Below, one piece after another: positions 8,285 through 16,278 of a DNA stretch of 64,000 nucleotides (position 1 is its first letter; every line of letters begins with the position of its first letter). The translations under genes and the position numbers were made by a program. The notes beneath the pieces were generated by a model. That model had not been told where the DNA came from. It did not search any database and was given only the letters and a program-made list of their open reading frames with translations. This stretch comes from Lysinibacillus louembei (lineage in GTDB: Bacteria; Bacillota; Bacilli; Bacillales_A; Planococcaceae): the NCBI RefSeq assembly GCF_033880585.1, contig NZ_CP137624.1:1108001-1172000 (forward strand), in the 5' to 3' direction.

Positions 8285-9176
8285 AGAGCTACAGCAATTA
8301 CAGGCTCCAGTGCGGACGGATGAAGGTCGGCAAAAATCTTTGCGAATCATTCAATCAGGCATTAAGCAGCGCGAGAAATACCGAAAAAAGCAATACTATA
8401 GCGTGTTAGCTGCTGCCATTGTGCTCATCAGTATTTTAGCAGCTTCATTTTTCGATGGAGCACCAAATAAATTGGCAACAAATATAGGCACAATTGAAAA
8501 AGGTTACGTCGTGCAACATCATAGTACAAATTTATCTCATATGATGAAATGGTATTATTTCCAAAAGAAAAAAATCAGTCAAAAAAATTTAGCAATAATA
8601 GAGCCATATATTCAAAGCTTACCTACCTCTACAGAAAAGACTGAAAGCTTGTCGATTTGGCCAGAGAAGCAGCTTTTGTTGAAAATGTCTAATGGGCAAA
8701 TAAAACAAGTGGCGATATTTCCATATGCAGAGCAACAATTGATGCTTATTGATGCGAAAACAAAGCAGACAATTGTGCTCTCAGTAGAGGAATCGCAAAG
8801 TATCACGGGGAAAATTTTAGCGAACAAATCATTAAGTATCTATCTTAAGTTAATTATTGTTATGTTTTTGCTTGTATTATGGCTCAGCCTCATGAAATAT
8901 TTTAAGCGTCCAACGGGTAGCCCGATGAAAGAAAGAGGTACGCTATTTTATGGAGGCTTAGGGGTTGCTGCATATTTCTTATGGTCAGTGATTAGTGGCT
9001 TTAGTTACTATATCTTTGATACGCTTAATGGTTTATTCATTGCTATTGTAGGGGCATTATTGCTACTAGGTAAAATTTGTGTTGATTATTATAATGGCAA
9101 AGCGAGCTACCCTGTTGTCATTGTGATTCCATTTTTCTTCGTTATGCTGCTAGTGACATTTATATATTGTATGTAG
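8274..9176 (+). CDS. Multi-pass membrane protein, likely anti-sigma of ECF pair 2
   Basis: A 300-residue protein: a basic N-terminal cytoplasmic segment (1-40), a transmembrane helix at about 42-60, an extracytoplasmic stretch to about 180, then four hydrophobic helices to the C-terminus. Position and overlap with the upstream sigma gene point to an anti-sigma factor. It has neither the zinc-binding anti-sigma motif nor an obvious DUF4179 fold. ATG 8274 and ATG 8277 are both possible after GGGAGGA. The function is inferred from context only. Confidence 0.7.
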   Translation: MMDKELQQLQAPVRTDEGRQKSLRIIQSGIKQREKYRKKQYYSVLAAAIVLISILAASFFDGAPNKLATNIGTIEKGYVVQHHSTNLSHMMKWYYFQKKKISQKNLAIIEPYIQSLPTSTEKTESLSIWPEKQLLLKMSNGQIKQVAIFPYAEQQLMLIDAKTKQTIVLSVEESQSITGKILANKSLSIYLKLIIVMFLLVLWLSLMKYFKRPTGSPMKERGTLFYGGLGVAAYFLWSVISGFSYYIFDTLNGLFIAIVGALLLLGKICVDYYNGKASYPVVIVIPFFFVMLLVTFIYCM

Positions 9177-9202
9177 CTCTAAAGTTCCGATTCGCTCATA
9201 AC

Positions 9203-9232
9203 AGGGTGCCTGTACTTTCAGGCACCCTCTTT
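9203..9232 (+). terminator. Terminator after ECF pair 2
   Basis: Perfect 10-bp stem AGGGTGCCTG / CAGGCACCCT with loop TACTTT, then CTTT. It lies between convergent genes. Confidence 0.85.
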
Positions 9233-9234
9233 AA

Positions 9235-10503
9235 TTATTTTAATTCCACATGAATCTCTTCTACGCCATTTAAATATTGCTCAAAGCTCGAAATCACAAT
9301 AGTAGCGGGGCTTAAGGGCTCACCTTCAAAGGATTGCATAAATTGTTGTGGGCCTAACCAGCTGGAAGAGGAGTAGTAAATATCGCCTTTTGCATCAACT
9401 AAATAATAGGAAATTTCTTCATAATCCTCTTGAGCTGTTGCAAAGCTATATTCAATTGCATAGTGATCTCTAATTGTGACCTCCATAGGCAGGGAGCTTG
9501 GTGGGCTGACAATTTGCTTTTTATCAAAATCGGCGATAATTGTTGTATCTTTTCTATCGATTGCCTCAATTTTAGTAAATTTTATTATTAAGCTTTTCGG
9601 TATGCGGAAATAATTGCTTTCGAGCATAATGCTAAATTGCTCCTCTATGTTACCATGCATTGTGAAACCATTGTGGATTTTCCCCCACTCTTCTCCATTC
9701 TCATCATAGAGACGAATATCTTCAAATGATAGGATTTTCTTCGTGTTTGACGGGTCAACTGACATTTTTAGCCGTGATTGAATGGGTGAAATAATAAGCT
9801 CATGTATTGTGAAATGTTGTCCATCTACTGTGACTTGCTGATTAATAGGATAGTGCTTTGATTTTTTAATTTCATTTTTTAAGGTAAAGGGTATTTTAAA
9901 TGTTGAGTCATCTACAACGAACATTAGCTCAAAATCTTTTGAGGAATAGTCCAAACCGCCATATGTAGAGATTTGTATACTATTTTCAACCTCGTACGTA
10001 TGCTTAGACTGCATCCACCAATCAGCAATGATACTCCCCTGTATTCTCTCATTATCATGTGTTACCTCTGATTGAACTCCTTGCACATCAAATAAATCAG
10101 TAGCTGATTGCAATTTATAGGAAATCAGCATGCCATATTCATCTGCAACAACATTTGTAATGGTTAATGTTTTATCATGAACGGTTTGGCTAAGATTAAT
10201 TTTCTCCAAATAGTCATGTAAAACAATATCCTTCATCCCCTTATCTAATACAATCATTTTGACAAGCGGCTGCATGCTAGGGATTTGTGCGACCGCATGA
10301 GCAAATGAAGGAAAGATGCGAATGGAGCCGATAAATAGCAGCATGAAACATGCGGTGATAAGCATTACTTGGCCAAAGCGCTTTTTGCGTTGTTTTTGCT
10401 TTTTATAGCGCCTGAAAGCTTGAAGCTGTGCATCTTGCTGCAATGTATCAATGGGCACTTTCTGTAACAAGTTCTCATACTTTTGCTGATTAAATTCTGT
10501 CAT
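9235..10503 (-). CDS. DUF4179-type membrane partner of ECF sigma (pair 3)
   Basis: A 422-residue protein with a basic cytoplasmic N-terminus, a transmembrane helix at about residues 45-63 (VMLITACFMLLFIGSI) and a long outer domain. The segment after the helix (AHAVAQIPSMQPLVKMIV) parallels AFATNIPIIGNVFSLFV in pair 1, the DUF4179 pattern. Its start overlaps the sigma stop as ATGA. It is likely the membrane regulator of that sigma factor. It is 57 residues longer than the pair 1 protein, with extra outer-domain sequence. Confidence 0.8.
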   Translation of the reverse strand: MTEFNQQKYENLLQKVPIDTLQQDAQLQAFRRYKKQKQRKKRFGQVMLITACFMLLFIGSIRIFPSFAHAVAQIPSMQPLVKMIVLDKGMKDIVLHDYLEKINLSQTVHDKTLTITNVVADEYGMLISYKLQSATDLFDVQGVQSEVTHDNERIQGSIIADWWMQSKHTYEVENSIQISTYGGLDYSSKDFELMFVVDDSTFKIPFTLKNEIKKSKHYPINQQVTVDGQHFTIHELIISPIQSRLKMSVDPSNTKKILSFEDIRLYDENGEEWGKIHNGFTMHGNIEEQFSIMLESNYFRIPKSLIIKFTKIEAIDRKDTTIIADFDKKQIVSPPSSLPMEVTIRDHYAIEYSFATAQEDYEEISYYLVDAKGDIYYSSSSWLGPQQFMQSFEGEPLSPATIVISSFEQYLNGVEEIHVELK

Positions 10504-11006
10504 GATGTTCCCTCCTCATCTAATAGCTGACGAAGTCTTTTCAATGTTTTATGTAAGCGTGATTTCACTGTACCTTCAGGAATATTTTGTACAGCCGCAA
10601 TATCGCTATTTTTTAAGTCTTGAAAGTATTTCAAATGGATAAGCTCCTGTTGTTCGATAGGTAGCTTAGTAATTGCCTCATTCAATTCAAAAAGCTGTGA
10701 CATTTGCTGCGGTTGATCCATCGGTATATCGGTTAATAGAACGCGCTTTTGCTGGCGTTGCATCATAAGGCAGGTGTTAATGACAACTCGCACCAGCCAT
10801 GTCTTGAAATGCTGAGGCTCCCGCACTTTATGAATATTTTTTAAGCATTGAAAGGTCATTTCCTGTAGTGCATCGTTGGCATCATGCGCATTGCGCATAT
10901 AGCTGTAAGCAATGCGGTACATAGGCTCCTTATATAGCTGAAGAAGCTGTAACTGTGAGGGGATATCGCCACGAATCGCTCGTCTGGCAAGCTCAATTTC
11001 GTCCAT
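10500..11006 (-). CDS. ECF-type RNA polymerase sigma factor (pair 3)
   Basis: A 168-residue ECF sigma factor: region 2 NAHDANDALQEMTFQCLKNI and FKTWLVRVVINTCL, region 4 LPIEQQELIHLKYFQDLK with IPEGTVKSRLHKTLKRLRQLL. It belongs with the SigV/SigW-like low-molecular-weight ECF factors in layout. The start at 11006 is 5-6 bases after AAAGGAGGC; an upstream ATG at 11060 has no such site. It is transcribed divergently from the small secreted protein and SLH gene to the right, which are candidate targets. Confidence 0.9.
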   Translation of the reverse strand: MDEIELARRAIRGDIPSQLQLLQLYKEPMYRIAYSYMRNAHDANDALQEMTFQCLKNIHKVREPQHFKTWLVRVVINTCLMMQRQQKRVLLTDIPMDQPQQMSQLFELNEAITKLPIEQQELIHLKYFQDLKNSDIAAVQNIPEGTVKSRLHKTLKRLRQLLDEEGTS

Positions 11007-11149
11007 TTTTAAGCCTCCTTTACTGATTAGATGCACAAGCGGTGTCGTTCGTTCATTCATTTCTCAGAAAGTTTTTTCATTTTTTAACTAAATTTTAACC
11101 TTCATAGCTTACAGTGTAAAAAAACAGATTTTTAGAGGAGGATATGGAA

Positions 11150-11479
11150 ATGAAGAAGGCGATTATTGGTAGTGCGTTAGCGGTAGGTTTACTATTTAGT
11201 GGGGCTGGGCAATCTTCTGCGAATGTAACCCAGCCAATTGATTTGCGGAATATGGATCTCGAGACAGCTTTAATGGCTGTTCAACAGCAACGAGTGCAGC
11301 TATTGGACAATCAACTAAAAGCCCAACTAGAAGCTGCACAGCAAGGCAATGCACAGCAAATAGATATGTTACGTCTACAAAGTATGGCAAATAAGCGCAA
11401 TGAAGCTTTTGATGTTATGACGAATTTTATTAAGAAAATGCAGGATAGCCGTTCATCGATCATTGGAAATATACGCTAG
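11150..11479 (+). CDS. Small secreted protein, unknown function
   Basis: A 109-residue protein with a Sec signal peptide (MKKAIIGSALAVGLLFSG, probable cleavage after SSA) and an 80-residue, mostly helical, Gln-rich mature part. No family is recognised. The start at 11150 gives correct spacing from GAGGAGG; the ATG at 11144 is only two bases away from it. It lies 29 bases upstream of the SLH gene and is probably co-transcribed. The mature helix resembles the Gln-rich coiled-coil stretch of that SLH protein in composition, so a surface partner is possible but unproven. Confidence 0.75.
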   Translation: MKKAIIGSALAVGLLFSGAGQSSANVTQPIDLRNMDLETALMAVQQQRVQLLDNQLKAQLEAAQQGNAQQIDMLRLQSMANKRNEAFDVMTNFIKKMQDSRSSIIGNIR

Positions 11480-11508
11480 AGGGTACTCGATAAATTGGAG
11501 GGAAAATA

Positions 11509-14500
11509 ATGAACAAAAATAAGCTATTTATCGTAGCGACAGCAGGCTTAGTAGCAGCAAGCACAGTTGCAGGCATTACCACACAGGCTGCACCAGCGTC
11601 ATTTTCAGATGTAAAGGAGAAGAGCAGTCATTACCCAGCGATTATGGATTTAGCGCAGCGCGGTATAATTCAAGGCTATCCGGATGGTACGTTTAAGCCA
11701 AATGAAGTAGTGACATATGCACAGGTAGCAAAAATTGTTGCGGGTGTTGTTGGTATAGAGGGAACAAGTGAGGAGCTTTTACAGCTGATAGGTATTACAG
11801 AAAGCCCCAATCAGCCTGTAACACGTTATAGTATGGCAACCATTATTGCACAAGCATTGCAATTACCTACTGCTGAGAAGGCAGTTCCATTTACAGATGT
11901 AGCATCACAGTATCAAGCAGCCGTAGCAGCCTTATTTACAAACGGTATTACAGCAGGAACGTCGGCTACTACCTTTAGTGGAGAGCGGTATGTAACGCGC
12001 GGTCAGCTTGCTACATTTATTGTTAGAGCAGAGCGCGTAATGCAGGCAGCACCTACGATTATAGGGGCTACTTTGATGGTAAAAGATATTCAAAATAATC
12101 AGCTCATCACAGATGAGCAGCAATGGTCAATTGATACAAAGGCAAAGGCAATTTTAAATGCAAAAAATGCTCCAGCTTTAGCAGGTGCGCAGCTTGATGT
12201 CATTATTGAGGATGGCAAAATTATAGAGGTGCTAGCCATTGACTTAAATACACCTGGGCAGTCTGAGGCGTATGCTGTATTAGATGGTGGTGGTACATCT
12301 GTAGGGAATATTGTTGTCAACGCGGATTTTATTGAATTAAAAAATATGAAAATCGTTGCAGACCTTCGTGTTGTGGGGAAAACATCGAATGTTGCCTTAG
12401 ATAAGGTCAATGTTGTGGGACAGATATTTTTACAGGAAGCTGAAGTACCTAAAACAGCCTCACTCACAAAAGTGGCAACTAATTTTTATACGGATGGTGT
12501 AAGGCTCTATGTGCGTAATGGTCAAGTTTCTTCAATTACAACGCAAGGGCAAGCACAAATTAATTCAGATGTAGTTATCCCATATATTCAGGTACTTGGG
12601 CCAGCATTAGAGGTGAATGCACCAAATGTTGGACTTGTAGAGATGCATTCGTGGATGCATCCACAACAAATATTAAGCGGTATGTCAACAATTGATATTT
12701 TATCTGCTGCTTCTCCAGATGTTGTGAGCGGTATGTTAGATAATTTAAGAAAAATACAAAAGGAAAATGAGGAGTTTATTAAAAAGTTGGCGGGAACAAA
12801 TGCCTTTGCGCCAACAGAGCAAGAATTACGTATCCAATTAGAAAGCGTAATAGCCGCTATTGTGCGAGAGGCGGAGCAAAAAAATCATTTAACACAAGAG
12901 CAAATCAAGGTTCTTCTTGAACAAAGTGCAGCAAAATCCCTTGATTTTTCCAAAAATCTATCAGAAGAGTTAAATAAAATATACGGTCCACAACTAGGTA
13001 GTATGCTACAAAGGCAGCTAGTGCAAGAGCACCAACAACAGCAGCGTTTACAGGAGCTAGAAAGACAAAAGAAAATACAAGAACAACAGCGATTGGTAGA
13101 GCAAATACAAGAACAGGCACGCCTATTGCAGCAATCAGCACAACAGCAAATCTCACAAATTAATTTACAAGGCTCATTGCAAATAAATAATGCCCTGCTA
13201 CCATTTGCTGCAAATACAGGTTTAACACTTGATGAAGGTGTAAATATAAGGAATGTGACAACAAACTTGACAGCAGAGCAACAGCGCCAACGTTTAATTG
13301 CTCGCCAAGGGCAAATTAAAGCGATAAATGGACAACAAAGCCCATCCAGCTCTCCTTCAACAAATAGCAGCAGTGGTAGCACAGGAAGTGGAGATAGCAC
13401 TACACCTCCGCCACCAAAGCTTGAAACAGCTAACCTTGAAACAATGATTCAAAAAGCGCAAGAACGCCGGACAGCTATTGACGCAGCGGCTGCGACTGAA
13501 CCAATAGCTGCAAACGGCGATGCGATTCCATATACACAAAAATGGATGCCGCAAAGTGTAGTGGCTGCACTGGATACAGCTATTGCAGACGCAGAAAAAA
13601 TGCTAGCAAATGCAAAAGGCAACCAGCGCATAGCTTCTTTAGCAAATGTAAAATTACAATTGGCTGTAACACAACCAGAGATTACACAAATGGTCGAGAA
13701 ATTAGAAAATCTAATGCGTATACAGGCAATTGAAGGCTTGAAGGAGAAGAAATGGATTTATGAGGCATTGCATGGTAAGGAGATTAGTGCGGAGCGTATT
13801 CCGCCAGCAGATATTCTGGATGGAATATTGCCGCCACCCGGAACTGACATTTTCCCTAACATAGGTGTCGATGTCAGTATCGTGATGCCAGAGGGCATTT
13901 CGGAAGAAGAATTTAGAGTGTTGATAACAGTGCTATCATTTCTAGATGAGCATTCAGAAATAGATCCACAAGAGTCCATACTTATTATAAAAGTCTTGCT
14001 CAACGAGATGAGTAAAACAGAAGATACTATTCGTATAACAGACACACAAATTCTCGTCCCATTATTCGAGGGATTGTCTTACACAGATCCTACGACACAG
14101 CAATCTGTAACGTTAGTGGAGGCGCTCAAGGCTGAAATGGCGATTAAGGTAGCGCAAATAGAAATTACAGGGATGACCTATACAACAACCGGTATGACGC
14201 TTACGTATACATCAAGTGATATAAATCCTTACCTGTTATTAGGTCAAACGGTAGACTTGGAATTTGGCAATGGGCAGGAACGCAAAAATGTTGAGATTAT
14301 TAGTGTAAGCGATAGTGAAATTCATCTTGGTTTTGAAATGAACATGGATGACCGCGCATCTTTGGAATCTATCACATTGGCAGGTTATCAATTTAATGGG
14401 CTGCCAATGGACATTGCACCAGCACCAGAGGAAATGTTAATTCCTGTGACAGAAGCAATCTATACAGCAATGGCAGCTGGTTTTCCATATGAAATAACTC

Positions 14501-14727
14501 TCACACACGAGGGTAACATAGAGTCAGAGAGGTTACTGGATAAGGATTTGACTTTAGTTTTGGATGGTCAGAGCATACTAGGAACGATTTCTAATGCTAC
14601 GGATACCAAGATTCTTATTAGTTTTGAATTACCAAGTGATTTACCAATGCCGCAATTGTTACAAACTATTACATTATCAGGTTATAAATTTGACATACCA
14701 TCAGGAGGCCTACTTCTTGTCCGATAG
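11509..14727 (+). CDS. Large S-layer-homology (SLH) surface protein
   Basis: A 1072-residue exported protein. A signal peptide (residues 1-27, ending TQAA) is followed by SLH repeats at about 30-190 (HYPAIMDLAQRGIIQGYPDG with FKPNEVVTYAQ, and AVAALFTNGITAG with RYVTRGQLATFIVRA), which anchor proteins to pyruvylated cell-wall polymer. Residues 190-390 look like beta-strand turns (FIELKNMKIVADLRVVGK). About 420-570 is a helical, Gln-rich coiled coil, then a Ser/Gly/Thr/Pro linker and a helical segment. The C-terminus has two similar beta units ending ITLAGYQFNG and ITLSGYKFDI. It is encoded after a small secreted protein, divergent from an ECF sigma gene. No enzyme domain is evident; a structural or adhesin role is plausible. 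Confidence 0.85.
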   Translation: MNKNKLFIVATAGLVAASTVAGITTQAAPASFSDVKEKSSHYPAIMDLAQRGIIQGYPDGTFKPNEVVTYAQVAKIVAGVVGIEGTSEELLQLIGITESPNQPVTRYSMATIIAQALQLPTAEKAVPFTDVASQYQAAVAALFTNGITAGTSATTFSGERYVTRGQLATFIVRAERVMQAAPTIIGATLMVKDIQNNQLITDEQQWSIDTKAKAILNAKNAPALAGAQLDVIIEDGKIIEVLAIDLNTPGQSEAYAVLDGGGTSVGNIVVNADFIELKNMKIVADLRVVGKTSNVALDKVNVVGQIFLQEAEVPKTASLTKVATNFYTDGVRLYVRNGQVSSITTQGQAQINSDVVIPYIQVLGPALEVNAPNVGLVEMHSWMHPQQILSGMSTIDILSAASPDVVSGMLDNLRKIQKENEEFIKKLAGTNAFAPTEQELRIQLESVIAAIVREAEQKNHLTQEQIKVLLEQSAAKSLDFSKNLSEELNKIYGPQLGSMLQRQLVQEHQQQQRLQELERQKKIQEQQRLVEQIQEQARLLQQSAQQQISQINLQGSLQINNALLPFAANTGLTLDEGVNIRNVTTNLTAEQQRQRLIARQGQIKAINGQQSPSSSPSTNSSSGSTGSGDSTTPPPPKLETANLETMIQKAQERRTAIDAAAATEPIAANGDAIPYTQKWMPQSVVAALDTAIADAEKMLANAKGNQRIASLANVKLQLAVTQPEITQMVEKLENLMRIQAIEGLKEKKWIYEALHGKEISAERIPPADILDGILPPPGTDIFPNIGVDVSIVMPEGISEEEFRVLITVLSFLDEHSEIDPQESILIIKVLLNEMSKTEDTIRITDTQILVPLFEGLSYTDPTTQQSVTLVEALKAEMAIKVAQIEITGMTYTTTGMTLTYTSSDINPYLLLGQTVDLEFGNGQERKNVEIISVSDSEIHLGFEMNMDDRASLESITLAGYQFNGLPMDIAPAPEEMLIPVTEAIYTAMAAGFPYEITLTHEGNIESERLLDKDLTLVLDGQSILGTISNATDTKILISFELPSDLPMPQLLQTITLSGYKFDIPSGGLLLVR

Positions 14728-14807
14728 CCATGGATACTTCCTGCTACACTATCATCAACCACATCTGTTGATTAACTAATTTTTACTATAAAAACTAATA
14801 AAAATAA

Positions 14808-14858
14808 GAGATTCCATGTAAATTAGTAGTCACTACAGCAACCTTTATATGGAATCTC
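14808..14858 (+). terminator. Long hairpin after the SLH gene; only structure in the 437-base gap
   Basis: GAGATTCCAT (14808-14817) pairs with ATGGAATCTC (14849-14858) around a loop with an inner GTAGT/ACTAC stem. It has no clear T-run, so it may be a terminator or an RNA-stability element. Otherwise the gap from 14728 to 15164 is AT-rich and I see no gene, riboswitch or repeat in it. Confidence 0.45.
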
Positions 14859-15164
14859 ACATGTTATAAGAATAGCATAATCCCTCTAACACCCAACTAT
14901 AGAATTCTTTATCATTTGTTAAATAGAAAACCTCTCCTATATTGTATTTTCAGGCTATGTCAAAGTAATTCCTCATTCCATCTCGAGAAAAAATAAATGA
15001 ATTTGACTAATTAAGCAGAAATGAAACAGAGAACCCATCTACTATTTATGCGACACTAGTAATCGTAAGCACACAATTTATAATTTGTTTATTTTTTCGA
15101 TATAAGCAGTTTAGAAATGGGAGGTATGCTTAAAGTAAGTTAAAAAGAAATGGAGATGTATAGA

Positions 15165-16121
15165 ATGAATCATAAATTTAAAAAGATGACAATAGCAGTA
15201 GCGAGTTCAATCGCATTATTAACAGCAGGTTATGGTGCAACAGATGTATATGCTGCAAAGGATTCAGCGGCTGTTCAGCAGAACGCTAAACAGAAGCAAC
15301 GTGTAACATTTGGACAAATTGAAGCGAGAATTTTAGCAAGTACAAATTGGCAAGGAACGTGTGTCTATGATGCGAAAGGCAATGATTTAACGAAGGAAAA
15401 TACAAACTTTATTGGTCTTGCGAAATATGACAACCGCACAGGGCACTATGAATTTTTCGATGCGAAAACAGGCGAAACACGCGGTGACCGAGGGACTTTC
15501 TTTATTACAAATGATGGTAAAAAGCGCATTCTCATTTCAGAGACAATGAATTACCAAGCTGTAGTTGATTTAACAGAGCTATCAAAGGATATTTTCACAT
15601 ATAAACGTATGGGGAAAGATAAAGAGGGCAAGGATGTTGAAGTTTTTGTAGAGCACAAGCCATATAAGGAAGACTTGGAGTTTACAACAGATGCGGCTAT
15701 ATCAACGGCAACTACAGGAATTATTGTACGTTCAATAGATGGGGATGCCATATTAGGTTCGACATTGTGGAACGGGACAAAAGTTTTTGATGAGCAAGGT
15801 AATGATGTGACAGAATATAATAAAAATTTCCTAAGCATCGCGAAATTTGACCAGGAAACAAGTAAGTATGAGTTCTTCAATATAGAAACGGGTGAAAGCC
15901 GTGGCGACTATGGTTATTTTGATATACTAAATAGAAATAAAATTCGAGCACATGTGTCAATTGGTACAAATAAATATGGAGCAACATTAGAATTAACAGA
16001 AGTAAATACGAATCGCTTCACCTATAAGCGCATAGGGAAAAACATGAATGGTCAAGATGTTGTTATTTTTGTAGAACATGAACCATACACAGGTGACTAT
16101 AAACCAAATTTTAGCTTCTAA
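15165..16121 (+). CDS. Secreted protein with two DUF4822-like repeats
   Basis: A 318-residue protein with a signal peptide (KMTIAVASSIALLTAGYGA, cleavage near VYAA) and two copies of a roughly 120-residue domain, at about residues 50-170 and 190-312. Each copy reads in order: LASTNWQGT / LGSTLWNGT, then YEFFDAKTGETRGD / YEFFNIETGESRGD, then FTYKRMGKDKEGKDVEVFVEH / FTYKRIGKNMNGQDVVIFVEH (only parts quoted). I recognise this as the DUF4822 family, a lipocalin-like secreted domain in Firmicutes of unknown role. The start at 15165 has GGAG nine bases upstream. A two-component system follows; linkage is only positional. Confidence 0.78.
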   Translation: MNHKFKKMTIAVASSIALLTAGYGATDVYAAKDSAAVQQNAKQKQRVTFGQIEARILASTNWQGTCVYDAKGNDLTKENTNFIGLAKYDNRTGHYEFFDAKTGETRGDRGTFFITNDGKKRILISETMNYQAVVDLTELSKDIFTYKRMGKDKEGKDVEVFVEHKPYKEDLEFTTDAAISTATTGIIVRSIDGDAILGSTLWNGTKVFDEQGNDVTEYNKNFLSIAKFDQETSKYEFFNIETGESRGDYGYFDILNRNKIRAHVSIGTNKYGATLELTEVNTNRFTYKRIGKNMNGQDVVIFVEHEPYTGDYKPNFSF

Positions 16122-16137
16122 TAAAAATTTCTTAACG

Positions 16138-16178
16138 CTGTAGAGAGAGTTAGGCATTAGCCTACTTTCTCTACAGCT
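16138..16178 (+). terminator. Terminator-like hairpin after the DUF4822 gene
   Basis: An 18-bp imperfect stem from GCTGTAGAGAGAG to CTCTACAGC with loop ATTA; no continuous T-run follows. Confidence 0.55.
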
Positions 16179-16278
16179 ATATGTGTTTTATATAAAGGAT
16201 TTAGCTAGCTTTTAAAGAAAAGTATGAATAAAGAGTTTTTTATTGACTCCGAAAGCCTATTTCACAAGGAGAAACCAT

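Noticed and set aside
12099-12467. 122-codon minus-strand frame
   Set aside because: Antisense shadow of the SLH gene; no ribosome site and composition mirrors the sense strand.
12885-13400. 171-codon open frame on the minus strand inside the SLH gene
   Set aside because: It is opposite the Gln-rich repeat region (CAA/CAG codons read as TTG/CTG), has no ribosome site, and its Cys-rich product is an artefact of that repeat.
14594-14779. 61-codon plus-strand frame at the end of the SLH gene
   Set aside because: Out-of-frame overlap with the SLH coding end and no ribosome site.
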